Shown here: piece by piece, positions 5,664-12,712 of the stretch
How the letters are laid out: the number at the start of each line of letters is the position of its first letter
Position numbering within the stretch: position 1 is the stretch's first letter
From: Thermoplasmata archaeon
GTDB taxonomy: Archaea > Thermoplasmatota > Thermoplasmata > Halarchaeoplasmatales > Halarchaeoplasmataceae
DNA: 14,073 nt
Direction: 5' to 3'
Assembly (NCBI GenBank): GCA_007129655.1
Contig: SKVC01000043.1
Location: 1 to 14,073, forward strand
Translations under genes and position numbers: made by a program
Notes under the pieces: model-generated
What the model was told of the DNA's origin: nothing
Databases searched by the model: none
Seen by the model: only the letters and a program-made list of their open reading frames with translations

Positions 5664-7856
5664 ATGCCAATTATTAATAAAAAAGCGATGAAAGACAAAT
5701 ACAGGGACATCAAAAAGATATTCAAACAAAACTGGAAATTATTCAAAACAAATAAATTAGGTATGATCGGCCTAATTATCATCTTCACATTTGTTATGAT
5801 GGCCATACTTGCTCCCGTTTTGACAGACAGACATCCTGTCCGATGGACGGCACCCAATGAAGACATGTTTGATGCAGAACAAATGTGGACTCAGGAAAAT
5901 TGGGTTTTTAATGCTCCTGATGTAATTTATGGTGAACCATCCTTCCGTGAAGATTCATTTTATATGGTCGGTTCAAGACATGGGGAGAGTAGTCTATATT
6001 TGATTAGACCTGAAAAAGAACGGTCTCCTGACATCATGGGTGAATTACGACTAACAGGTCAGGGAACCAGCGGTCCAACACATTTTCCCACGGTAGATGA
6101 TTCTTTACAGGCTTGGCAAGAGAGAGTATACGTAGGTACCGACCAAGGTATTCTTCATCGCGCAAGTTATTCACTTGCCGCGAGGACTTTAACACAGGAT
6201 TGGAGATTCAATCTGGCAAACAACTTGGGTACTAACGCTTCTATTGAGCATGCACCCATTGTAGCAGAAAATGTTGAAGATAGTAGTCTAACTATTATTG
6301 TAGCTACCAGAAATTCCATACATGGAATCAGCGATGGCCGTACTGCAGATAGTGAGCCCGAACTTCTATGGAGCACTAATTTTGAAGGCACTGTACTCAA
6401 TCAACCCGATCTTTTCAAGAGATCAAGAGCTGCGGATCTACAGGATACCCAAACTATTGCTATAACAACAGAGGGTGGAGATGTAGCATTATTAGATCAC
6501 AGTGATGGAAGCATTCTTTGGCAATTTAACATGGAAGAAACAGCCTTAGACCGAAGTGTATCTCTTACAAGGCCAGTAATTCCATTGGCCATGAAGAAAG
6601 GTGAAACTGCATTACAAACATTTTACACTAGTGGAAATGACGGTCGGGTATACATCTTACCAAATAATTCAACGTTTACTGCGGATGATATAGATTTTAA
6701 TAACATCGCCTTCGTAGAAGAGGGAGCACAATTAACTGTTCCAGAAGTCTTGGATGACGGAAGCGGTATATATGTAGTTTCTAACGTACAGAATCTAGGA
6801 ACTATACACTATTTAACCACAGATGAGTTAACTGTGGGTCCAGAAGACCGTGTTAGTAGTTGGAATTATCCTCTTAGAGGACCGGTATCCGGTAAGCCAA
6901 TATTCTACCGTGAATTCGTATATGTTGCTACAGATCATGGACACATATCAAGTTTCCAACCTACAAGAAGAGATGAACAACAACTTTGGGCAGCAGAGGT
7001 AACGGGACAACCAAAGGCTATACAGGTAATACATCACCGCTTGGTTCAGGATGCACTAAGACCGGTTCTTATGATCACGCATCATGAAGATGCCGGCGGT
7101 GGAGTAGAAGGTTGGGAAGCTCTTGGAGAGTTCCTTGCACCTTTATCTCCTGGTGTCCATACCAGCGGAACCCGATACCTATTAGGTACCGACAATGAAG
7201 GTAGAGACATATTCTCAAACCTTGTATATGGTGCAAGGATCGCTCTCATTATCGGCTTTGCAGCAGCCTTCTTTGCGGTTATTATCGGTACGGCTATCGG
7301 TGTAGCTGCAGGTTATCTCGGAGGCATCGTAGACATAGTATTGATGAGATTGTCAGATGTATTCTTGTGTATGCCCGGTTTGGCTCTGATGATCGTTTTG
7401 ATCGCGATATTAGGTGCTAATGTGATGAATATAGTTATTGTTATAGCTATTTTAGGTTGGCCTGGAATAGCTAGGGTAATACGCTCACAGACACTCAGCT
7501 TAGTACAGAGACCGTTTGTGGATTCAGCAAGAGTCACCGGAGCCAGCAACGCAAGGATAATGTTCAGACACATCGCACCAAATGTTATGCCTTTGAGTCT
7601 TCTTTACATGACCTTCCAGGTAACTGGTGCTATCTTAGCAGAAGCATCTCTCAGCTTCCTCGGTCTTGGAGATCCCATGGTAACCAGTTGGGGACAGATG
7701 CTCTATAATCTAACAAGAGGATCTGGTCATACATTTACAGCGTGGTGGTGGTTCTTACCACCAGGATTGAGTATCACCATACTCGTTATGGGTTTCTTCT
7801 TCATAGCAAGGGCTTTCGATGAGATAATCAATCCACGGTTGAGGGAGAGGAAATAG
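5664..7856 (+). CDS. dppC: DppC/OppC-type ABC permease with a large extracellular PQQ-like beta-propeller inserted after the first membrane helix
   Basis: This is the second permease of the importer, 730 residues against about 280-300 for ordinary DppC. Residues 1-33 are a basic cytoplasmic start and 34-54 the first membrane helix. The family resumes only near 489 with FLAPLSPG, LLGTDNEGRDIFSNLVYGAR (506-525), five further helices, and the EAA loop SARVTGASNARIMFRHIAPN (621-640). Between them, about 57-488 is a continuous insert of repeating beta units such as RVYVGTDQG (154-162), TIAITTEGGDVALLDHSDG (264-282) and FVYVATDHGH (418-427). Tryptophans recur at the end of units (W180, W236, W286, W400, W442), the pattern of the tryptophan-docking motif in PQQ-like propellers. 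Seven repeats are clear and an eighth (about 466-488) is weak. The frame has no break across either junction. By topology the propeller is outside the cell. Its ligand is unknown. Confidence 0.93.
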   Translation: MPIINKKAMKDKYRDIKKIFKQNWKLFKTNKLGMIGLIIIFTFVMMAILAPVLTDRHPVRWTAPNEDMFDAEQMWTQENWVFNAPDVIYGEPSFREDSFYMVGSRHGESSLYLIRPEKERSPDIMGELRLTGQGTSGPTHFPTVDDSLQAWQERVYVGTDQGILHRASYSLAARTLTQDWRFNLANNLGTNASIEHAPIVAENVEDSSLTIIVATRNSIHGISDGRTADSEPELLWSTNFEGTVLNQPDLFKRSRAADLQDTQTIAITTEGGDVALLDHSDGSILWQFNMEETALDRSVSLTRPVIPLAMKKGETALQTFYTSGNDGRVYILPNNSTFTADDIDFNNIAFVEEGAQLTVPEVLDDGSGIYVVSNVQNLGTIHYLTTDELTVGPEDRVSSWNYPLRGPVSGKPIFYREFVYVATDHGHISSFQPTRRDEQQLWAAEVTGQPKAIQVIHHRLVQDALRPVLMITHHEDAGGGVEGWEALGEFLAPLSPGVHTSGTRYLLGTDNEGRDIFSNLVYGARIALIIGFAAAFFAVIIGTAIGVAAGYLGGIVDIVLMRLSDVFLCMPGLALMIVLIAILGANVMNIVIVIAILGWPGIARVIRSQTLSLVQRPFVDSARVTGASNARIMFRHIAPNVMPLSLLYMTFQVTGAILAEASLSFLGLGDPMVTSWGQMLYNLTRGSGHTFTAWWWFLPPGLSITILVMGFFFIARAFDEIINPRLRERK
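5832..7127 (+). other. Region encoding the PQQ-like beta-propeller insert of the permease
   Basis: These bases encode residues 57-488 of the DppC-like permease. Approximate repeat starts are residues 97, 152, 208, 262, 317, 368 and 417, with a possible eighth near 466, giving about 50 residues per blade. Repeat unit 5 lacks the docking tryptophan. It contains no hydrophobic stretch long enough for a membrane helix, which fits a soluble extracellular domain. Boundaries are set by where recognisable DppC sequence stops and resumes, and are good to about ten residues. Confidence 0.75.
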
Positions 7857-7857
7857 A

Positions 7858-7863
7858 GAGGTG
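7858..7863 (+). promoter_or_regulatory. Ribosome binding site that decides the start of the OppD-like gene
   Basis: GAGGTG is followed by GT, then ATGCATATG. The first ATG (7866) is only 2 bases from the hexamer, while the second (7872) is 8 bases away, the same spacing as for the solute-binding protein gene. The second ATG is therefore preferred. Confidence 0.65.
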
Positions 7864-7871
7864 GTATGCAT

Positions 7872-9035
7872 ATGGGAATAATAGATGAAGATATTATCAC
7901 GGACGAAGAAGCTACTGTAACAGAAACACAAGAAATCGAAATCGATATGAACCTTGCAAAGGAATTCGCCAAGATCAAAAAAGACGATTTTGAAGGGGAT
8001 AAAATCCTTGAGTTGAAAGACATACAAGTAAGATACGAGGTTCATGGTGGTGAAGTAAAGGCAGTAGAAGGTATCACCTTCGACCTTAAGGAAGGCGAAA
8101 CCATGGGCTTAGTCGGCGAATCCGGATGTGGAAAAACCACAGCCGCTTTCACCATAAATCATCTGCTACCGGAAAACGGATACATAGCAGGCGGAGAGAT
8201 ATGGTACAAAGGAAAAAAGATAGCCGAAGAAGAATCAGCACCTGTTGGTTTCCTTTCACGTTCAAAAGAAGCAAAGGCCAAGCGAGAGATGATCAATAAA
8301 CTCCGTTGGAAGGAGATATCAATGGTATTTCAGGGCGCTATGAACGCCATGAACCCTGTACACAAGGTTAGCGAACAGATAATCGAAGCTATACTTCAGC
8401 ACGAAGATATAAGCTATCAAGAAGCAAGAGAACGTACGGAAAAACTGTTCAAACTGGTAGGTATTGAAAAATCCAGGATGGACGGATTTCCCCATGAATT
8501 CAGTGGTGGTATGAAGCAAAGAGCCATGATCGCAATGGCATTGGCTTGTAGCCCTTCTCTTATCATAATGGATGAACCTACGACCGCACTCGATGTGATC
8601 ATGCAGGACAAGATATTAGCCGAAGTGAGAGATCTTCAGAAGGCCTTGAACATAGCGACGATATTGATAACCCACGACATCAGTGTTGTAGCAGAGACTG
8701 CAGAAAAGATTGCAGTGATGTATGCGGGAGTATTCATGGAATACGGAGATATCGTGTCCATATTCGAGAACACGTCAAATCCCTATACACAGGGTTTGAA
8801 AGAAGGTTTCCCTAATATAAGGGGCGAAAAGGGTACGTTAAAGTCGATACCCGGTAGCCCACCAGATTTGGTACATCCTCCTAGAGGGTGCAAATTCCAT
8901 CCTCGCTGTAAATACGCGAAAGCGGAATGTATGGAATCCGAACCGGAAATGATACTGGTAGATGAAAATCATTGGTCACGCTGTCATTTCGCTAAAGACC
9001 TTTATAGTGGCAAGTTAGGTCAAGGGGGTCAATAA
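7872..9035 (+). CDS. oppD: OppD/DppD-type ABC importer ATPase
   Basis: This is one of the paired cytoplasmic ATPases that power the peptide-type importer, about 387 residues from the ATG at 7872. In that numbering there is an acidic N-terminal extension (1-43) not typical of the family, then Walker A GESGCGKTT (82-90), the Q-loop region MVFQGAMNAMNP, signature EFSGGMKQR (209-217), Walker B LIIMDEP (230-236) and switch histidine H268 in ITHD. The C-terminal oligo_HPY domain carries four cysteines (C340, C346, C353, C371) in the CxxHPRC arrangement; in some DppD proteins such cysteines hold an iron-sulfur cluster. All nucleotide-binding motifs are intact, so it should be active. It starts 15 bases after the DppC-like gene and ends one base before the OppF-like ATG, consistent with coupled translation. 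Confidence 0.94.
   Translation: MGIIDEDIITDEEATVTETQEIEIDMNLAKEFAKIKKDDFEGDKILELKDIQVRYEVHGGEVKAVEGITFDLKEGETMGLVGESGCGKTTAAFTINHLLPENGYIAGGEIWYKGKKIAEEESAPVGFLSRSKEAKAKREMINKLRWKEISMVFQGAMNAMNPVHKVSEQIIEAILQHEDISYQEARERTEKLFKLVGIEKSRMDGFPHEFSGGMKQRAMIAMALACSPSLIIMDEPTTALDVIMQDKILAEVRDLQKALNIATILITHDISVVAETAEKIAVMYAGVFMEYGDIVSIFENTSNPYTQGLKEGFPNIRGEKGTLKSIPGSPPDLVHPPRGCKFHPRCKYAKAECMESEPEMILVDENHWSRCHFAKDLYSGKLGQGGQ
9024..9030 (+). promoter_or_regulatory. Ribosome binding site of the OppF-like gene
   Basis: GGGGGTC lies inside the 3' coding end of the OppD-like gene, six bases ahead of the ATG at 9037. It supports that start and coupled expression of the two ATPases. Confidence 0.55.
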
Positions 9036-9036
9036 T

Positions 9037-10089
9037 ATGGTAGATCAAGAAGACGGTGTAATGATAAAAGTAAGGAACATGAAACGCTATTTCCCTGTAA
9101 AACAAGGTTTGATGGCCAGTTTAAAATCCGCGCCCGAACTATGGGTAAAGGCTATAGATGGTATAAGTTTTGACATGCGTTCCGGAGAGATATTAGGACT
9201 TTGTGGTGAATCAGGATGTGGTAAAACAACTACTGGAAGATGTATGGTACGTCTTGATAAGCCCACTGAAGGTCATATGATCTTTAAAGGTATAGATGTG
9301 AGCACATTAGAGGGTAAAAATCTAAAAAAATTCAGAAGGAATGTTCAGATGATCTTCCAGGATCCTTATGAATCTTTAAACCCTAGATTCACAGTATTCC
9401 AAACCATCTCCGAGCCGTTAAATGTACACAAAGTTGGTAGTTCGATAGAAGAGAAGGAAGATATAGTTTGTAAGGCTCTCGAAGCGGCAGAACTCAAACC
9501 TGCTATGGAGTATTTACATCGTTATCCTCACGAATTATCAGGAGGTCAGAGACAGAGAGTAGCTGTTGCTAGGGCCCTGGTTTTGAGACCGGAGTTCATA
9601 GTTGCCGACGAGCCCGCATCTATGCTCGATGTATCTATCCGTGCAGGTATTTTGAATCTACTTTTAGAACTCAGAGACGATTATGGAATACCCTTTGTGT
9701 TCATCAGCCACGACATAGCGGTTTCAAGATACATGTGCGACCGTATCGGTATAATGTATCTCGGAGATATAGTAGAACTAGGGCCAACGGATTCAGTTAT
9801 ACATGAGAGTTTCCATCCTTACACTAACGCACTGGTTTCTGCCGTACCCGTACCCGACCCAAAATTCAAGAGAGGTCGTGTAGAGGTAAAAGGAGAGATA
9901 CCCAGTCCGATCAATGTACCTCCAGGATGCAAATTCCATCCCCGATGTCCATACAAACAACCGATATGTAGCAAAAAACGACCTCTTATGCGTGAAATAG
10001 AAGAGGGTCATTATGCTATGTGTCATTTTGCAGGTGACATCGAATTTGAAAGGGGAGAAGAACCCGAGCCATTCGACCCTAATGCATAA
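9037..10089 (+). CDS. oppF: OppF/DppF-type ABC importer ATPase
   Basis: This is the second ATPase of the importer, 350 residues, a usual OppF length. Motifs in order are Walker A GESGCGKTT (57-65), Q-loop MIFQDPYESLNPR (105-117), signature ELSGGQRQR (166-174), Walker B FIVADEP (187-193), D-loop SMLD and switch histidine H225 in ISHD. The C-terminal oligo_HPY domain has PPGCKFHPRC and cysteines at 298, 304, 311 and 329, the same four-cysteine pattern as its partner. The insertion between MKRYFPVKQG and the first conserved strand is typical of OppF/DppF rather than OppD. It is the last gene of the five-gene importer operon and is followed by a T-rich terminator. It should form a heterodimer with the upstream ATPase beneath the two permeases. 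Confidence 0.94.
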   Translation: MVDQEDGVMIKVRNMKRYFPVKQGLMASLKSAPELWVKAIDGISFDMRSGEILGLCGESGCGKTTTGRCMVRLDKPTEGHMIFKGIDVSTLEGKNLKKFRRNVQMIFQDPYESLNPRFTVFQTISEPLNVHKVGSSIEEKEDIVCKALEAAELKPAMEYLHRYPHELSGGQRQRVAVARALVLRPEFIVADEPASMLDVSIRAGILNLLLELRDDYGIPFVFISHDIAVSRYMCDRIGIMYLGDIVELGPTDSVIHESFHPYTNALVSAVPVPDPKFKRGRVEVKGEIPSPINVPPGCKFHPRCPYKQPICSKKRPLMREIEEGHYAMCHFAGDIEFERGEEPEPFDPNA

Positions 10090-10106
10090 AAAAACCCTTC
10101 AACCTA

Positions 10107-10117
10107 TTTTTCTTTTT
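10107..10117 (+). terminator. T-rich terminator after the importer operon
   Basis: TTTTTCTTTTT lies 18 bases after the OppF-like stop codon, with no stable hairpin evident. This is a standard archaeal intrinsic termination pattern, and it separates the importer operon from the purine operon. Confidence 0.6.
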
Positions 10118-10120
10118 GCA

Positions 10121-10133
10121 TAAACATTAATAC
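10121..10133 (+). promoter_or_regulatory. TATA-like box for the purine salvage operon
   Basis: TAAACATTAATAC is centred roughly 30 bases before the ATG at 10160. No ribosome binding site is seen before that ATG (the preceding bases are AAACGATCAC). A leaderless first gene fits both observations. It follows directly on the T tract of the upstream operon. Confidence 0.45.
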
Positions 10134-10159
10134 CATCAATCGATACACTAAACGATCAC

Positions 10160-10879
10160 ATGTCTACACTAGGAATAATAGGTGGAACTGGTTTTAAAGA
10201 CAGCAAAACGTTTCAAATAACCGATACGATAACATCCGAAACGTCTTGGGGCACACCATCTTCCCCTCTATATAGAGGGACCATAGGCGGGAAAGATACA
10301 ATACTTTTACTTCGTCATGGAGCGGATAGGGACATTCCGCCTCATCGTATAAACCACCGAGCAAACATTTATGCACTAAACCGGGAAGCCGACCGTATAA
10401 TAGGCATATCTTCTGCAGGAGCACTACATGACAATATAGCCGTACCGTCAATATCTATCCCTGAAGATTATGTTAATCTATGGTGTACAGAGACTTTTTA
10501 TGACGAAGAAATAAAACATATAACTCCTGGATTATCTACAAATATACGAAAAACATTGATAGAGATTGCTACAGAGAAAGAGCTTGACATAGATCTCAGA
10601 ACTGAAGATACATATGTTCAGACGCAAGGACCTCGATTAGAGACACGTGCCGAGGTACGCTTTTTATCCGGATATGCTGAATTAGTTGGTATGACGATGG
10701 CATCCGAAGCAACATTATCAAAAGAGATCAACGTCGATTATGCATCTATTGTTTCTGTGGATAACTATGGACACGGTATTGGTCAGGAAAAGATAAGATA
10801 CGAAGATATTGTTAAGAGAGCAAAAACTAGTTGGGCCGCCGTACTTGATATAATAAATGCATATGCCGAGGGGTTATGA
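10160..10879 (+). CDS. MTAP/PNP-family phosphorylase, probable 6-oxopurine (methylthioinosine) type
   Basis: This nucleoside phosphorylase of the MTAP/PNP-II family (239 residues) is predicted to split a methylthioinosine- or inosine-like nucleoside with phosphate, giving hypoxanthine and a ribose-1-phosphate derivative. Phosphate-binding elements are GIIGGTGF (5-12), RHG (52-54) and SSAGAL (84-89). The QGPRLETRAE block (156-165) and the ribose-side GMTMASEA (177-184) are conserved. In adenine-specific MTAP the purine is read by Asp-Tyr-Asp; here the aligned residues are N202-Y203-G204. An Asn at this place is typical of 6-oxopurine enzymes such as PNP and methylthioinosine phosphorylase. The deaminase next door would make exactly such a substrate. 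The protein is a little shorter than many family members (about 250-280), with no obvious missing motif. Substrate assignment is inference by my own hand alignment. Confidence 0.85.
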   Translation: MSTLGIIGGTGFKDSKTFQITDTITSETSWGTPSSPLYRGTIGGKDTILLLRHGADRDIPPHRINHRANIYALNREADRIIGISSAGALHDNIAVPSISIPEDYVNLWCTETFYDEEIKHITPGLSTNIRKTLIEIATEKELDIDLRTEDTYVQTQGPRLETRAEVRFLSGYAELVGMTMASEATLSKEINVDYASIVSVDNYGHGIGQEKIRYEDIVKRAKTSWAAVLDIINAYAEGL

Positions 10880-12144
10880 TGTCCAAAAGTATAGTCATAA
10901 AGAATGTCCATATTCCTAAATACAACGACGATGTGGATGTCCTTATAGAAAAAAAAATCATATCTAGTATCAGCGAAGAGGAGGATGGAGATTTAGTGAT
11001 TGATGGTACTGGTAAATATCTTATACCTGGTTTTGTGAACACCCACACACACGCCGCAATGTCTCTCTTCAGAGGTTATGCAGATGATCTAACACTTCAA
11101 GAATGGCTTAATGATAACATATGGCCCTTAGAAAGCAAACTCACAGCTAGAGATGTATACTGGGGTACGAAGTTGGCATGTCTTGAGATGATCAAAAGCG
11201 GAACTATAGCCTTTAACGACATGTACTTTTTTATGGAATCTGCCGCGGATGCGGTACGTGAAATGGGCATCAAGGCCACCTTGAGTTACGGTTTGATCGA
11301 TCTGGGAGACCGGGATAAGCTGGAGTTGGAAAAACAGAAAACAAAAGATTTTATCAACTATGTAAAAGACTTTGAATTGATCAAACCCGCTTTAGGTCCC
11401 CATTCGGTCTACACAGTTTCTCAGGAAGGGCTTAGTTGGTGTGCAAAAATTTCAAAGAAACTCGATGTACCGGTTCATATTCATTTGGCAGAAACAGAAA
11501 GTGAGATGAAGGATTTTAAGAAGGAATTCCCGGAATATAGCAATATATCAGACTACCTTAATGAAACGGATCTTTTGAACCGACGTTTATTATCTGCACA
11601 TTGTGTTTGGTTGGAAGAACTAGATATAATCAACTTAGGTAATTCCGACGGAGTTGTAAGTCACAATCCTGCCTCCAATATGAAGCTCGGAGTCGGTAAA
11701 CCAATGAATTATGAAATGATGGTAGAAAATGACGTTATGGTTACTCTGGGAACCGACGGCTGCGCCTCAAACAACAACTTAGATATGCTAGAATCTGTGA
11801 AAATAGCTGCTCTGCAGCAAAAATTAGGTGGAGACCCTACGCTTATGACTGCAGAGGAAGCTTATGATATGATCACCAAAAATGGAGCACTTGCATTGGA
11901 CACAGGAGGTGGAGTAATATCCGAAGGTATGGCTGCAGACGTAATTCTTGTGGATAAAGGTGTAAGAGGTACACCGGGTCACAATCCGATCTCAGACATA
12001 GTTTACTCTCTTCAGGGTGGGGATGTTACGGATGTAATCATCAATGGTAGGTTAGTAATGAGGGATAGATATGTTGATGGTGAAGAGGAGATAATAAAGG
12101 AATCTACAGCTATAGCAAAAAAACTGGTGAAGGCGGTGAAATGA
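10876..12144 (+). CDS. mtaD: MTA/SAH/5'-deoxyadenosine deaminase (amidohydrolase)
   Basis: This metal-dependent amidohydrolase of 422 residues belongs to the MtaD/DadD family, which deaminates the adenine ring of methylthioadenosine, S-adenosylhomocysteine and 5'-deoxyadenosine. Metal and catalytic motifs are visible: THTH (H57, H59) in PGFVNTHTHAAMSLFRG, GPHSVYT (174-180), HIHLAETESE (201-210) with H203 and E206, SAHCVW with H242, SHNPASNMKLG (262-272) and LGTDG with D294. N- and C-terminal beta segments form the composite sandwich domain usual in the family. The start is a double ATGATG overlapping the upstream TGA stop (10876-10879); the GAGGGGT at 10868-10874 is one base from the first ATG and four from the second, so a start at 10879 is equally possible. 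In methanogens the related DadD handles 5'-deoxyadenosine. The exact preferred substrate cannot be told from sequence. Confidence 0.93.
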   Translation: MMSKSIVIKNVHIPKYNDDVDVLIEKKIISSISEEEDGDLVIDGTGKYLIPGFVNTHTHAAMSLFRGYADDLTLQEWLNDNIWPLESKLTARDVYWGTKLACLEMIKSGTIAFNDMYFFMESAADAVREMGIKATLSYGLIDLGDRDKLELEKQKTKDFINYVKDFELIKPALGPHSVYTVSQEGLSWCAKISKKLDVPVHIHLAETESEMKDFKKEFPEYSNISDYLNETDLLNRRLLSAHCVWLEELDIINLGNSDGVVSHNPASNMKLGVGKPMNYEMMVENDVMVTLGTDGCASNNNLDMLESVKIAALQQKLGGDPTLMTAEEAYDMITKNGALALDTGGGVISEGMAADVILVDKGVRGTPGHNPISDIVYSLQGGDVTDVIINGRLVMRDRYVDGEEEIIKESTAIAKKLVKAVK

Positions 12145-12710
12145 TGTTAGAACTACTGAAAAAATCGTTAAAAGATTGTCCAATCGTACCCATGGGAGAC
12201 TACAATTATTTTGTGCATCCGCTTACAGATGGTATTCCACTTGTTGAGCCTGAACTTCTAGACGAGGTTGCAGAAGCGGTCATCGGAATCGCAGATATGG
12301 ACTGTGACTACATATTAACAGCACAGTCTATGGGTTTTCCATTAGCAACGGTTCTATCATATAAAACAGGTTTACCATTCAAGTTCATACGTAAAAGAAA
12401 ATACGGGCTACCCGATGAGGCATCAGTAAGTCAGATAACAGGATATTCCTCGAGTGACCTGCACATAAATTTTGTCAACGACGGTGATCGAGTTTTCTTT
12501 ATAGATGATGTTCTAAGTACTGGTGGTACTCTTAGAGCTATACTAACCGCGTTGGATAAAATAGGTGCTGAAATATCAGACATCGTGTTCGTATTCGAAA
12601 AGGTCGGTACTAAGGAAGATTTAGAAAAAGAATTTGGTATACCTATAAAATCACTTTTACGTCTTAACATGGATAGTTCTGAAATAGAGATAATAGGTGA
12701 AGGCTTTTAA
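12144..12710 (+). CDS. hpt: Archaeal hypoxanthine/guanine phosphoribosyltransferase
   Basis: This type I phosphoribosyltransferase (188 residues) joins hypoxanthine or guanine to PRPP, giving IMP or GMP. The N-terminal block MLELLKKSL, followed by YNYFVHPLTDGIPLVEPELL, is characteristic of the archaeal HGPRT family. Downstream are FIRKRKYGLPDE, QITGYSS and the PRPP-binding motif VFFIDDVLSTGGT (about 117-129). The start is a double ATGATG (12141 and 12144). The second matches the family N-terminus and is five bases from GGCGGTG (12132-12138), so it is preferred; the first forms the ATGA overlap with the mtaD stop. It is the last gene of the purine operon and stops two bases from the end of the convergent surface-protein gene. 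A general APRT-like annotation is possible but fits less well than the hypoxanthine/guanine family. Confidence 0.9.
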   Translation: MLELLKKSLKDCPIVPMGDYNYFVHPLTDGIPLVEPELLDEVAEAVIGIADMDCDYILTAQSMGFPLATVLSYKTGLPFKFIRKRKYGLPDEASVSQITGYSSSDLHINFVNDGDRVFFIDDVLSTGGTLRAILTALDKIGAEISDIVFVFEKVGTKEDLEKEFGIPIKSLLRLNMDSSEIEIIGEGF

Positions 12711-12712
12711 AA

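Noticed and set aside
5664..7856. The long permease as an artefactual fusion of two genes or a missed gene break
   Set aside because: The frame is uninterrupted, the propeller has no signal peptide, stop or start of its own, DppC sequence resumes exactly at the expected loop end, and codon use looks the same throughout.
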